This document shows positions 1 to 7,294 of a DNA stretch of 9,368 bases, one piece after another. Source of the DNA: Opitutia bacterium (GTDB lineage: Bacteria > Verrucomicrobiota > Verrucomicrobiia > Opitutales > Coraliomargaritaceae). Each line of letters begins with the position of its first letter. The first letter of the stretch is position 1. The stretch covers positions 1 to 9,368 of the forward strand of contig DOCS01000239.1 in assembly GCA_003503355.1 (NCBI GenBank). The letters are read 5' to 3'. The notes under the pieces are model-generated. The model did not search any database and was not told where the DNA came from. It saw only the letters and a program-made list of their open reading frames with translations. A program made the translations under genes and the position numbers.

Positions 1-2534
1 ACCTCCAGATCGACAAGGATCTCGCGCGGACTGGAGCCGTTTTCAGGCCCGACGATACCGCGCTCTTCGAGCACTTCCATCAGGCGGGCGGCGCGATTGT
101 AACCGATGCGCAAGCGACGCTGTAGCATCGAGGTGGAGGCGCGCTTGGTCGAGCGCAGCACGTCGATTGCGTCGGGCAACAGCTCGTCATCATCCGAATC
201 GCCTGTGCCAGCAGTCGGGCCGCTGTCGTCGCCTCCCGCATCGATTTGCTGCTGCACTTCGGCGGCAAACACCGGCGGGTCATTCTTCTCCTGTAAGAAT
301 TCAACGATAGCATTGATCTCGTCGTCGGAAACGAAGGCACCCTGCGCACGCACCAGATTGGACGTGCCCGGAGGAATGAAAAGCATGTCGCCCTTACCGA
401 TCAGTGCCTCGGCGCCGCCGCCATCGAGAATCGTGCGACTGTCGATCTTGGAGGCGACTTTGAAGGAAATACGACTCGGCAAGTTGGCTTTAATCACGCC
501 AGTGACGACGTTCACAGACGGACGTTGCGTTGCGAGCACCAGGTGAATCCCTGCCGCACGGGCGAGCTGGGCAATACGCGCGATGCAGGTCTCAATGTCA
601 GCCGGCGCAACCATCATCAGGTCGGCGAGCTCGTCGATAATACACACGATGTAAGGCAACTTCTTCTTTGGAATTTCAAAGGCGTCGTCGTCACGCGGCA
701 CTTTCATGTTGCTCACGGCAGCGCGCTCTTCGGGGCTCATCTCCGCTTCCATCGCATCGGCCTTGGCTTGCTCTTCCTTATCCTTGAGCAGCTTGGCGTT
801 GAAGCCCGCGATGTTGCGCACATTGGTCTTGGCAAAAATCTGGTAGCGGTGCTCCATCTCGGCGATCAGCCATTTCAACGCGCCCGGCACCTTCTTGGCC
901 TCCGTCACCACCGGGATCAACATGTGCGGCAGCGCGTTGTACATCTGCATTTCCACCACCTTTGGGTCGACCATGATAAAGCGCAGGTCGTCTGGCCCGG
1001 AGTGGTAGAGCAACGATGCGATGATCGCGTTAATACAGACCGTTTTACCGGAACCGGTGGAACCGGCGATCAGCACGTGCGGCATCTTGGTGAGGTCGGT
1101 GACCATCGGCTTACCCGTGACGTCCTTGCCCAACACAACCGGAATCTCAGCATTGGCTTCGGCCCACGCCTTGGACTCGATAATGTCGCGCATGCAGACC
1201 GCTTCGGATATCTGATTGGGCACCTCAATGCCGACCGTGCCCTTGCCCGGCACCGGCGCGAGAATACGCACCGACAGCGCCTGCAGACCGAGCGCAATGT
1301 TCTTATCCAGATTGACGATCTTCTCAACCCGAACACCCGGCGCAGGCTTGACCTCGTAACGAGTAATCACAGGGCCAGTGTGAATCTCACCGGGAATCAC
1401 CTTGACGCCAAACTCTTCCAGCGTGCGCACCAACGCTTCCATCGTGCCCGCATGATCTTCCTGCCCCACCGCCCCCGCAACGAGCGGTTCAGCGAGCAAA
1501 CTCAACGGCGGAAAGACATAGTCGCCACGGCGCTCGGGAATGCTGGCCACCGCTTTTTCTGTCTTTTCTTCAGCAACCACTTTAATCATCGAAGGATCGA
1601 ATTTCGGCTTCGGCGGCTCAATCGCTTCGATGGCAGGCTCGGGCTCTTCCATCAGCGGCTCAGCTTTCTTAAGAGTCGGTTTGTTTTTCGCAGCCTCACG
1701 CTTCAGCCCGGCTGGTGCACCCATGGATACTGGCAACAGCGAAGGGCGGCGCTCCCCCTCTTCTTCAGCCTCGTCCTCCTCAGTGGTAGTCGAGTTGGCC
1801 TGCTGCTCGGCTTTCGCTGCGGCGCGGTCTGCCTTAGCTTGTGCAGCAGCTTGCGCGGCCATTTCCTTCGCGAGACGCTTGGCTTCCGCACGCTCGGCTT
1901 TCAGCGCCTTACGCACTTCCTTTGAAGCAGCTTGGCCGACTAGGAATAGCTTGTAGCGCTCTTGAATGTACTCAAAGAAACGCTCTTGGTTATCGGTAAA
2001 TACAATCACTGAACCAATCACGAAGCCCATAAAGAGGACCAGAAAAGCACCAAATGGACCCACATAAGGCTCGAGCAGCATCGGCGCCATCCACTCGCCA
2101 AACACGCCACCGGTGCCATGCGACAGCTGATCTTGAAACAGCCCGCCGCCGCGGTTTCCCCCGAGCATCGCCAGCAATCCCGCAGCACAGACCAACGATG
2201 CCAAGGCCGCGAAACTGGTGACAGCGCGCTTACCCGGTTGCTGCTGAATCAGGAAGCGCACCCCAAGCCACACCATATAAACCGGCAGCATAAAAATCGA
2301 CGCCCCGAAGTAATGAAAGCCATAAAAGCCGAGAAAGCTGCCCAACTTGCCGACCAAATTGGTTTCTGTCGGTGGATCGACATGGTACTGCGCCGAGTTA
2401 TAATCAAACACGGCTACAAACACCAGCACGGCGAATGTAAACAACACTAACGCTAGGATCGGGCGCGATCCAGCTTTACGCGGTTGCGAGACGACTTTTT
2501 TTCTCGCGACTTTCTTCTTCGGTTTTGTGGCCAT
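1..2534 (-). CDS. ftsK: DNA translocase FtsK/SpoIIIE (3' end cut by window edge)
   Basis: FtsK is a septum-anchored, ATP-driven DNA pump that clears and aligns chromosome termini for dimer resolution during division. Reading the minus strand from the ATG at 2534 gives 844 uninterrupted codons running off the left edge. A basic start (MATKPKKK) precedes four membrane segments at about residues 25-43, 73-96, 104-125 and 156-179. An Ala/Lys/Glu- and Pro-rich linker spans about 200-335, and the motor domain starts near YVFPPL (339). Walker A is GSTGSGKT (491-498), Walker B is IIDELADLMM with D634/E635, and ATQRPS is at 668-673, followed by the family's KIDSRTILD segment. A C-terminal winged helix (about 780-844, around Q805) matches the gamma domain that reads polar DNA signals. 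Length and layout are normal, and the protein should end within a few residues past the edge. There is no clear ribosome-binding site. The gene is divergent from manA. Confidence 0.97.
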   Translation of the reverse strand, partial: MATKPKKKVARKKVVSQPRKAGSRPILALVLFTFAVLVFVAVFDYNSAQYHVDPPTETNLVGKLGSFLGFYGFHYFGASIFMLPVYMVWLGVRFLIQQQPGKRAVTSFAALASLVCAAGLLAMLGGNRGGGLFQDQLSHGTGGVFGEWMAPMLLEPYVGPFGAFLVLFMGFVIGSVIVFTDNQERFFEYIQERYKLFLVGQAASKEVRKALKAERAEAKRLAKEMAAQAAAQAKADRAAAKAEQQANSTTTEEDEAEEEGERRPSLLPVSMGAPAGLKREAAKNKPTLKKAEPLMEEPEPAIEAIEPPKPKFDPSMIKVVAEEKTEKAVASIPERRGDYVFPPLSLLAEPLVAGAVGQEDHAGTMEALVRTLEEFGVKVIPGEIHTGPVITRYEVKPAPGVRVEKIVNLDKNIALGLQALSVRILAPVPGKGTVGIEVPNQISEAVCMRDIIESKAWAEANAEIPVVLGKDVTGKPMVTDLTKMPHVLIAGSTGSGKTVCINAIIASLLYHSGPDDLRFIMVDPKVVEMQMYNALPHMLIPVVTEAKKVPGALKWLIAEMEHRYQIFAKTNVRNIAGFNAKLLKDKEEQAKADAMEAEMSPEERAAVSNMKVPRDDDAFEIPKKKLPYIVCIIDELADLMMVAPADIETCIARIAQLARAAGIHLVLATQRPSVNVVTGVIKANLPSRISFKVASKIDSRTILDGGGAEALIGKGDMLFIPPGTSNLVRAQGAFVSDDEINAIVEFLQEKNDPPVFAAEVQQQIDAGGDDSGPTAGTGDSDDDELLPDAIDVLRSTKRASTSMLQRRLRIGYNRAARLMEVLEERGIVGPENGSSPREILVDLE

Positions 2535-2622
2535 GTAGAGTACTTTTAAAATCTTCGCGTCGATCCGTAACTAACTCGGATTGAGTATCGCAATCCACAA
2601 AACTCCTAGATAGAAGAGAAAA
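2535..2622. promoter_or_regulatory. Divergent ftsK/manA promoter region
   Basis: This 88-bp, relatively AT-rich spacer lies between the divergent starts of ftsK and manA, so promoters for both must lie here or just inside the genes. No convincing -35/-10 pair stands out on either strand. A small inverted repeat, ATCCG-9 nt-CGGAT at 2563-2581, sits near the middle and could be an operator. Five-base arms are short enough to arise by chance, so the regulatory reading is inferred from gene orientation. Confidence 0.45.
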
Positions 2623-3570
2623 ATGCAACTCCTAGAATTCACACCACTGTATATGGAACGCGTTTGGGGCGGAAGAGGCCTCGAAGCAAAACTCGGCCGC
2701 ACCCTCCCCGAAGGACAAGTCATCGGCGAAAGCTGGGAAATCGTCGACCGCGCGGATGAGCAATCCGTGGTCGCCTCTGGCGCATTGGCGGGCAAAACTA
2801 TCCGTGAATTGCTGGAGAGCTCGGCAGCCGACATCCTCGGCCCCGGCAGCGATCCGGCCAAGCCCTTTCCCATTCTGGTCAAATGGCTCGATTGCCAAGA
2901 TCGCCTCAGCCTACAAGTCCACCCGCCCGCCGAAATCGCACCGTCACTCGGCGGCGAGCCGAAAACCGAGAACTGGTACGTGGCAGACGCCGATCCACAC
3001 GCATCGCTGATCGTCGGCCTCAAAAAAGGGGTTACGCGCGAGCAATTTGAAACGGCACTGGCCAACAACCAGGCAGAGGACTGCGTGCACCGCTTTCCCG
3101 TCAAAGCAGGCGACTCCATTCTCGTTGAAAGCGGCCGTATGCACGCGATCGATGCAGGCAACCTGATCTTAGAGATTCAGCAAAATTCCGACACCACCTA
3201 CCGCACGTACGACTGGGGCCGCGTCGGGCTCGACGGCAGCCCACGCCAGTTGCACATTGACGAGTCGCTCAAGTCCATTGATTTCGACGATTTCGAGCCA
3301 GACCCACTGACCATCATCCCCGGCGAGCAAGTGCTGGCAGACTGCAGTGAGTTCCGCATCCGCAAATTCGAACTCGCTCCAGGCGCAAACGCGATCGAGC
3401 TCCCTGCCGGCGAGCAAGCCCGCTTAGTCCACATCGTCAGCGGCAGCGTTAAAGACGAGGTGTCTGGCCAGACGCTAGTTGGCGGCAGCAACTATCTGCA
3501 GCCCTACGCCACAGGCAGCAAGCTGGCGGCCGAAACGGCCACCACACTACTGATCACCGATCAGTTCTAA
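2623..3570 (+). CDS. manA: Mannose-6-phosphate isomerase, class I (short bacterial type)
   Basis: This enzyme interconverts fructose-6-phosphate and mannose-6-phosphate in the cytoplasm, supplying GDP-mannose sugars for polysaccharides or feeding mannose into glycolysis. The 315-residue length fits the short Bacillus-type class I family rather than the roughly 390-residue E. coli type. The N-terminus (FTPLYMERVWGG) is typical. The cupin zinc ligands are visible: Q98 and H100 in LQVHPP, E116 in KTENWY, and H174 in GRMHAID. The family signature EIQQNSDTTYRTYDWGR follows. The ATG at 2623 is chosen because the conserved N-terminus begins directly after it; an A/G-rich AGAAGAGA lies upstream but is not a true Shine-Dalgarno. 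It is divergent from ftsK, 165 bp from grpE, and no other sugar gene is nearby. Exact substrate specificity cannot be read from sequence alone. Confidence 0.93.
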   Translation: MQLLEFTPLYMERVWGGRGLEAKLGRTLPEGQVIGESWEIVDRADEQSVVASGALAGKTIRELLESSAADILGPGSDPAKPFPILVKWLDCQDRLSLQVHPPAEIAPSLGGEPKTENWYVADADPHASLIVGLKKGVTREQFETALANNQAEDCVHRFPVKAGDSILVESGRMHAIDAGNLILEIQQNSDTTYRTYDWGRVGLDGSPRQLHIDESLKSIDFDDFEPDPLTIIPGEQVLADCSEFRIRKFELAPGANAIELPAGEQARLVHIVSGSVKDEVSGQTLVGGSNYLQPYATGSKLAAETATTLLITDQF

Positions 3571-3594
3571 GCTGGGCGAAAGCCGCACTCCACC

Positions 3595-3630
3595 GATTCA
3601 GCCATTGGAAGCCATTCCAGTGGCTGAATC
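3595..3630 (+). terminator. Long stem-loop after manA, no T-tract
   Basis: The left arm GATTCAGCCATTGGAA pairs with the right arm TTCCAGTGGCTGAATC around a GCCA loop. The stem is 16 bp, with a single T-G wobble. It starts 24 nt after the manA stop. No run of T follows (the next bases are AGTGTGCACTG), so it is not a classical intrinsic terminator. It may stop transcription by another route, protect the mRNA 3' end, or be a protein-binding palindrome. A second, weaker inverted pair, AGTGTGC (3631-3637) and GCACACT (3668-3674), follows directly. Confidence 0.55.
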
Positions 3631-3735
3631 AGTGTGCACTGTTGCCTTGAATTCCATTCAGTTATCAGCACACTCCCGCGCTCATATTGAAATAGGCCCG
3701 TGTCTTAAGCGGCCTGCAGACGCAATTTTCCTACC

Positions 3736-4311
3736 ATGACAGACCAAAACACAGAAGAGCCGAAACTGGACAATGAAGCCGTTTCCTTCGAAGACGCGGA
3801 AGTCGTCGAAGAGACCACGAACGAAGTGGAGACACCCGTAGCGGAAGCGTCTGCACTGGAAAAAGCCGAGAAGGAAGCCCTAGAAATGAAAACCCGCTAC
3901 CTTCGCTCGGTTGCGGACCTCGAGAATTACCGCAAGCGGATCACCCGCGAGAAGCAGGAAATCATCCGTAGCGCGGCCGCGAACGTGGTTGAATCACTGC
4001 TGCCGGTACTCGACAACATGAAGCTCGGACTCCAAGCCGCCGAGAACCACCCCGAAGCGAAGGATGTCACGATTGGCTTCAAAATGGTCGACGACCAGCT
4101 CAAGCGCTCCCTCAACGAGCAAGGCTTGGAGGAACTCATCCCCGATGGCGAAGTCTTCGACCCGAATTTCCATGAATGCATCTCGCACCAGCCCTCCGCT
4201 GAAGTCGAAGAGGACACAGTCATTCAAACCGTCCGCGCGGGCTATCGCCTCAATGACCGACTGATCCGTGCTGCAAACGTCATCGTTTCCAGCGGTCCGG
4301 AAAAAGCATAA
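3736..4311 (+). CDS. grpE: GrpE, nucleotide exchange factor for DnaK
   Basis: GrpE acts as a cytoplasmic dimer that releases ADP from DnaK and so drives the Hsp70 folding cycle with DnaJ. The 191-residue length is normal. Residues 1-40 are an acidic, disordered tail. A long charged coiled-coil helix follows, with the conserved [14 protein letters not shown] segment (55-68) and LLPVLDN (88-94). The C-terminal beta domain that contacts DnaK includes VFDPNFHE (140-147) and the signature [16 protein letters not shown] (169-184). The ATG at 3736 gives the usual acidic N-terminus. No Shine-Dalgarno is visible upstream. dnaJ starts 15 bp after the stop, so the two are almost certainly cotranscribed. 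Neither dnaK nor hrcA is present in this window. Confidence 0.98.
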   Translation: MTDQNTEEPKLDNEAVSFEDAEVVEETTNEVETPVAEASALEKAEKEALEMKTRYLRSVADLENYRKRITREKQEIIRSAAANVVESLLPVLDNMKLGLQAAENHPEAKDVTIGFKMVDDQLKRSLNEQGLEELIPDGEVFDPNFHECISHQPSAEVEEDTVIQTVRAGYRLNDRLIRAANVIVSSGPEKA

Positions 4312-4326
4312 CACTTCGATACCGAT

Positions 4327-5502
4327 ATGGCGAAAGCAGATTATTACGAAACCCTCGGGGTCTCCCGCGACGCAACAGCCGATGAGCTCAAAAAGTCTTA
4401 TCGCAAAAAGGCAGTGAAATACCATCCGGACAAAAATCCGGACGATGCCGCTGCCGAGGCGAAGTTCAAAGAGATTTCCGAAGCGTATGATGCGCTGAAA
4501 GATCCTGACAAGCGCGCAGCGTATGATCGCTATGGACACGCCGCCTTCCAGAATGGCGGCATGGGCCGTGCCGGGGGTGCGGGTGCAGGCGGCGGTGGTG
4601 GTTTCCACGATCCTTTCGACATGTTCCGCGAAGCCTTTGGTGGTGGTGGCGGAGGCGGAGGCGGCGGCGGCGGCATCTTCGATGAATTCTTTGGTGGCGG
4701 CGGTGGCGGACAATCCGCTGGCGGCGCGGCACACGGCTCCGACCTGCGCTACGACCTCGAGATCAGCCTCGAAGAAGCGGCTAAAGGCACCGAAAAAGAA
4801 ATTCGCTATCGTCGGCCGATCGAATGTAAGAAGTGCCATGGCTCCGGCTCTGAGCCCGGCTCCAAGAAGATAATCTGCCCAACGTGCGGCGGTGCCGGCC
4901 AAGTCACTTCCAATCGTGGATTCATTAGTTTTCGCCAAGCCTGCCCGAGTTGCCACGGCGCGGGACAAACGATCGAAAAGCCTTGTACAAACTGCCGCGG
5001 CGAGGGTCGCGAGATGGAGACCAGCACGGTCAAGGTGCGCATTCCAGCGGGCGTCGCAACCGGCTCGAAGCTCCGTTCTTCGGGTAAAGGGGAAGCCGGA
5101 CAAATGGGTGGTCAAGCAGGTGATCTGTACATTATTGTGCACGTCAAAGAGCACGAGTTATTCGAGCGCCACGACCACGATCTGTACTGCGAAGTGCCGA
5201 TCAAGTTTACACTCGCTGCACTCGGCGGCTCCATCAATGTGCCGACACTATTCACCCAAGGTGCACTCAAGATTCCAGCTGGCACACAAACCGGCACCAC
5301 CTTCCGCCTGCGCGGACAAGGGATCCCGCATTTACGCGGCAATGGTAAAGGCGATCTGCTGATCCGCGTTCAAGTGGAAGTACCGACCAAACTCTCCAGC
5401 GAACAAAAGAAGAAGCTCGAAGACTATGCCGAAGCCTGTGGCGACCCGGCCAACCCGATGAGTGACTCCTTCGTCGCCAAAGCGAAGAAGTTCTTCAAGT
5501 AG
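4327..5502 (+). CDS. dnaJ: Chaperone DnaJ (Hsp40, type I)
   Basis: DnaJ delivers unfolded clients to DnaK and stimulates its ATPase. All type I domains are present in 391 residues. The J domain covers about 3-70, with HPD at 33-35. The Gly/Phe region spans about 76-137 and includes an uninterrupted run of 12 glycines (105-116). Four zinc-binding CxxCxGxG repeats are CKKCHGSG (167-174), CPTCGGAG (184-191), CPSCHGAG (206-213) and CTNCRGEG (220-227). The client-binding beta domains follow (from about 230), ending in a short charged C-terminus. The start is fixed by the conserved [16 protein letters not shown]. It lies 15 bp downstream of grpE with no Shine-Dalgarno, so translation may be coupled or leader-independent. 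A terminator-like hairpin overlaps the last codons and the stop. The Gly region is longer than in many homologues but otherwise ordinary. Confidence 0.99.
   Translation: MAKADYYETLGVSRDATADELKKSYRKKAVKYHPDKNPDDAAAEAKFKEISEAYDALKDPDKRAAYDRYGHAAFQNGGMGRAGGAGAGGGGGFHDPFDMFREAFGGGGGGGGGGGGIFDEFFGGGGGGQSAGGAAHGSDLRYDLEISLEEAAKGTEKEIRYRRPIECKKCHGSGSEPGSKKIICPTCGGAGQVTSNRGFISFRQACPSCHGAGQTIEKPCTNCRGEGREMETSTVKVRIPAGVATGSKLRSSGKGEAGQMGGQAGDLYIIVHVKEHELFERHDHDLYCEVPIKFTLAALGGSINVPTLFTQGALKIPAGTQTGTTFRLRGQGIPHLRGNGKGDLLIRVQVEVPTKLSSEQKKKLEDYAEACGDPANPMSDSFVAKAKKFFK
4642..4677 (+). repeat. GGN codon run encoding 12 consecutive glycines
   Basis: Twelve consecutive GGT/GGC/GGA codons inside dnaJ encode glycines 105-116 of the Gly/Phe linker. 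A shorter GGN stretch encodes glycines 123-128 just after. Such a low-complexity trinucleotide tract can change length by replication slippage without breaking the frame. The linker's known role is flexible and tolerant of length. Confidence 0.85.
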
Positions 5503-5527
5503 ATCGATCTACAGAACTTCTGCTTTT
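5487..5527 (+). terminator. Intrinsic terminator overlapping the dnaJ stop codon
   Basis: The outer arms GAAGTTCT (5487-5494) and AGAACTTC (5513-5520) pair perfectly. They enclose a 4-nt bulge, TCAA, and the perfect 14-bp palindrome GTAGATCGATCTAC (5499-5512), which would fold as a 5-bp stem with a TCGA loop. The sequence after the hairpin is TGCTTTT, a short T-tract. The hairpin uses the last codons and stop (TAG, 5500-5502) of dnaJ. This is the only gene end in the window with both a stem and a T-run. It argues that grpE-dnaJ forms its own transcription unit and that purN has a separate promoter or relies on readthrough. Confidence 0.65.
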
Positions 5528-5548
5528 CAGAATCCAAGCATTTACCAA

Positions 5549-6142
5549 ATGGCCTATCCCATCGTAATCCTCGGCTCCGGCCGCGGTTCCAACGCCGAAG
5601 CACTGTTAAAAGCGGAAGCCAAGAAGCAGCTCGGCGCTGCAAAAATCGCAGCCATCATCAGCGACCATGAAGACGCTGGCATCCTCGAACTCGGACAAAA
5701 GTACGAGGTGCCCGCGATCTACATCGATCCGCAGCGCAAGGGCGCGCGCCTGAGCGATGAGGCAGAGCAAAACTACATTGAGCGCATTCAATCGTTCTCG
5801 CCCAAGCTTATTGTACTGGCAGGCTTCATGCGCATTATCCAGCCCTCCTTTATCGAGGCGGTGAACGGTCACATGATCAATCTACACCCCAGCTTGCTAC
5901 CAAGCTTTCCGGGCATGAACGGCATCGGCCAAGCCTTTGACCACGGAGTCAAAGTTACTGGCTGCACCGTACACTGGGTCACCCCCGCGCTCGATGCAGG
6001 TCCGATCATCGACCAGAAAGAAGTCAGGATCGATGAAAAAGACACACTCAAGATGCTCGAGAAAAAAATGCATATCATTGAACACCAACTCCTTCCTGAC
6101 GTAGTCACCCGCCTAAGCAAGGGACAAATCAAATCGCGCTAG
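5549..6142 (+). CDS. purN: Phosphoribosylglycinamide formyltransferase (GART), PurN type
   Basis: PurN transfers a formyl group from 10-formyl-tetrahydrofolate to GAR, the third step of purine synthesis, in the cytoplasm. The 197-residue length fits. The phosphate-binding loop is GSGRGSN (9-15). LAGFMRII is the conserved strand before the active site. The catalytic trio is N111 and H113 in [12 protein letters not shown], and D149 in LDAGPII. I place the start at the ATG at 5549 because [15 protein letters not shown] matches the family's N-terminal strand. The open frame continues upstream to an ATG at 5462 inside dnaJ, but those 29 extra residues are Ser/Arg-rich and unlike the family. There is no Shine-Dalgarno. 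The gene lies 46 bp after dnaJ, beyond a terminator-like hairpin. No other pur gene is nearby. Confidence 0.97.
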   Translation: MAYPIVILGSGRGSNAEALLKAEAKKQLGAAKIAAIISDHEDAGILELGQKYEVPAIYIDPQRKGARLSDEAEQNYIERIQSFSPKLIVLAGFMRIIQPSFIEAVNGHMINLHPSLLPSFPGMNGIGQAFDHGVKVTGCTVHWVTPALDAGPIIDQKEVRIDEKDTLKMLEKKMHIIEHQLLPDVVTRLSKGQIKSR

Positions 6143-6158
6143 GCAACGATGAAGGCTT

Positions 6159-6219
6159 GGCACTCGTGTCCCGTCATTCAACCGCTAATGCATTCTCGCC
6201 CGTGGACATGAGTGTCCAC
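6159..6219 (+). promoter_or_regulatory. Competing stem-loops in the purN-prmA spacer
   Basis: Within the 106-bp gap two RNA folds share bases. One is a perfect 7-bp hairpin, GTGGACA-TGAG-TGTCCAC (6202-6219). The other pairs 6159-6171 (GGCACTCGTGTCC) with 6204-6216 (GGACATGAGTGTC) as a 13-bp helix containing two G-U pairs. They cannot form together. No T-tract follows. The fold could be a terminator-like element or attenuator, or simply two inverted copies of one palindromic repeat. Pairing is read directly from the sequence; function is inferred. Confidence 0.4.
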
Positions 6220-6248
6220 CCTCCTGCACTTCCGAATCACACATCATT

Positions 6249-7145
6249 ATGAGCTCACAATTCGAACTCCGCGCCCGCATTCCCGATGAAATGGCTGACC
6301 TTCTCGACGGCTACTTCTACGAAATCGAATCCGCCCACTGGGGTGTGATGCAGAAAGAAATTAACGATCCCTACGAAGTATTCGGGATATTTGCCGACGC
6401 GGTCAGCGCGCATGCCGCACTGACGGAACTACGCGCGGAATTCCCCACGCTGCCTGCGACGTTTACTGAAAGCACCATCGAAGACGCGGACTGGCAAAAC
6501 GCCTACAAGGAATTCGTCAAACCATGGAGCGATCGTCAGCTGCATTGGATTCCCCTCTGGGAGCGCGACAACCTCACCACGCCCGAGGGCGCCGCAACGG
6601 TTTACCTCGATGCTGGCATGGCGTTTGGCACCGGTGCTCACGAGACTACACGCCTCTGTGCTCGTCGCCTGCAAGACTATCGCGATGCCCATGCGGATCA
6701 ACTCGACAGCCTCGAGCTAATAGACGCAGGCTGTGGATCCGGCGTGCTCGCCCTGTCTGCATCCGCGCTCGGCTTTCAAAAAATCCTTGGCTTCGACTTT
6801 GACCCCGAAGCGATCGTAGTGTGCGGCAGCAACTCGCAAGAGAACCCGCACATCGCGCAACTCGACTTTGAAGTGGCCGACTTAGAAAAAGGCCTCACAG
6901 GTCGCCAAGCGGATCTATTACTCGCCAATATTCAAACCGACGTGCTCATCCCCCACTCGGATCCAGTCGTATTCGGCGTCAAACCAGGCGGCACGCTGGC
7001 GCTCAGCGGCATTCTGGTCAAAGAGCTCGACCTAGTGCGCGCTCATTACGAAGCCCGCTTCGCCGAGCTTCGGCCCGAAGACACGATCACCTTAGATTCG
7101 CGCCAGGACGGGGAATGGGGCGATTTACAGTTCGTACTTTCGTAA
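6249..7145 (+). CDS. prmA: Ribosomal protein L11 methyltransferase PrmA
   Basis: PrmA uses S-adenosylmethionine to trimethylate several amino groups of ribosomal protein L11. The 298-residue length is normal. An N-terminal substrate-recognition domain occupies roughly residues 1-95. It is followed by the diagnostic [10 protein letters not shown] (F126 to T134), the SAM-binding glycine loop DAGCGSG (159-165), the acidic strand GFDFDPEA, and LANI (225-228), equivalent to the motif near the active site. The C-terminus (LSGIL, then [10 protein letters not shown]) also fits the family. The ATG at 6249 gives a sensible N-terminus, [12 protein letters not shown]; no Shine-Dalgarno is visible. The fit is good along the whole protein, and a general protein methyltransferase of the same family is the only real alternative. 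Confidence 0.95.
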   Translation: MSSQFELRARIPDEMADLLDGYFYEIESAHWGVMQKEINDPYEVFGIFADAVSAHAALTELRAEFPTLPATFTESTIEDADWQNAYKEFVKPWSDRQLHWIPLWERDNLTTPEGAATVYLDAGMAFGTGAHETTRLCARRLQDYRDAHADQLDSLELIDAGCGSGVLALSASALGFQKILGFDFDPEAIVVCGSNSQENPHIAQLDFEVADLEKGLTGRQADLLLANIQTDVLIPHSDPVVFGVKPGGTLALSGILVKELDLVRAHYEARFAELRPEDTITLDSRQDGEWGDLQFVLS

Positions 7146-7155
7146 GCAAGCCACA

Positions 7156-7210
7156 GAGCGATCCGCTCATGGTGCACGGGAGTCGACTTCACTTGTCGCC
7201 GTACAGCACC
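7156..7210 (+). terminator. Paired hairpins after prmA, no T-tract
   Basis: Two consecutive stem-loops begin 11 nt after the prmA stop. The first is GAGCG-ATC-CGCTC (7156-7168). The second is nested: GGTGCACGG (7171-7179) pairs with CCGT (7199-7202) and GCACC (7206-7210) around a 3-nt ACA bulge. An inner CGAC-TTCACTT-GTCG (7184-7198) lies inside it. No T-run follows. Their position suggests a transcript 3' end, but the lack of a T-tract leaves this uncertain. Confidence 0.4.
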
Positions 7211-7294
7211 TAGCCCTCGGCATTCGCAAGATCGATAATCCATCTTGATTGGTGCTTGCGGTATAAAAAAAGACACTCACATAATAAAGACATA

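Noticed and set aside
525..1925. A 466-codon open frame on the plus strand, opposite ftsK
   Set aside because: It lies fully antisense to a well-conserved ftsK frame. Its His/Arg/Leu-rich translation has no family features, so it is a codon-bias shadow.
3660..3680. CIRCE-like half site (AGCACACTC) upstream of grpE
   Set aside because: The matching GAGTGCTAA half at the fixed 9-nt spacing is missing, and the half site itself has an insertion.
3640..3735. Heat-shock sigma-factor promoter starting at CTTGAAT
   Set aside because: No CCCCAT-type -10 element occurs at the required distance.
3994..5154. A 386-codon open frame on the minus strand, opposite grpE and dnaJ
   Set aside because: Both sense genes are unmistakable. 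The translation is Ala/Phe/Ile-rich with no recognisable motif, and its poly-Ala part is just the reverse of the Gly codon run.
5462..5548. Upstream ATG extending purN into dnaJ
   Set aside because: The extra 29 residues are Ser/Arg-rich and overlap the dnaJ end. The family's N-terminal strand begins at the ATG at 5549.
7256..7294. TTG start for the rodZ-like gene
   Set aside because: It would add 13 basic residues before the HTH. RodZ proteins begin directly with this domain, and an ATG is present at 7295.
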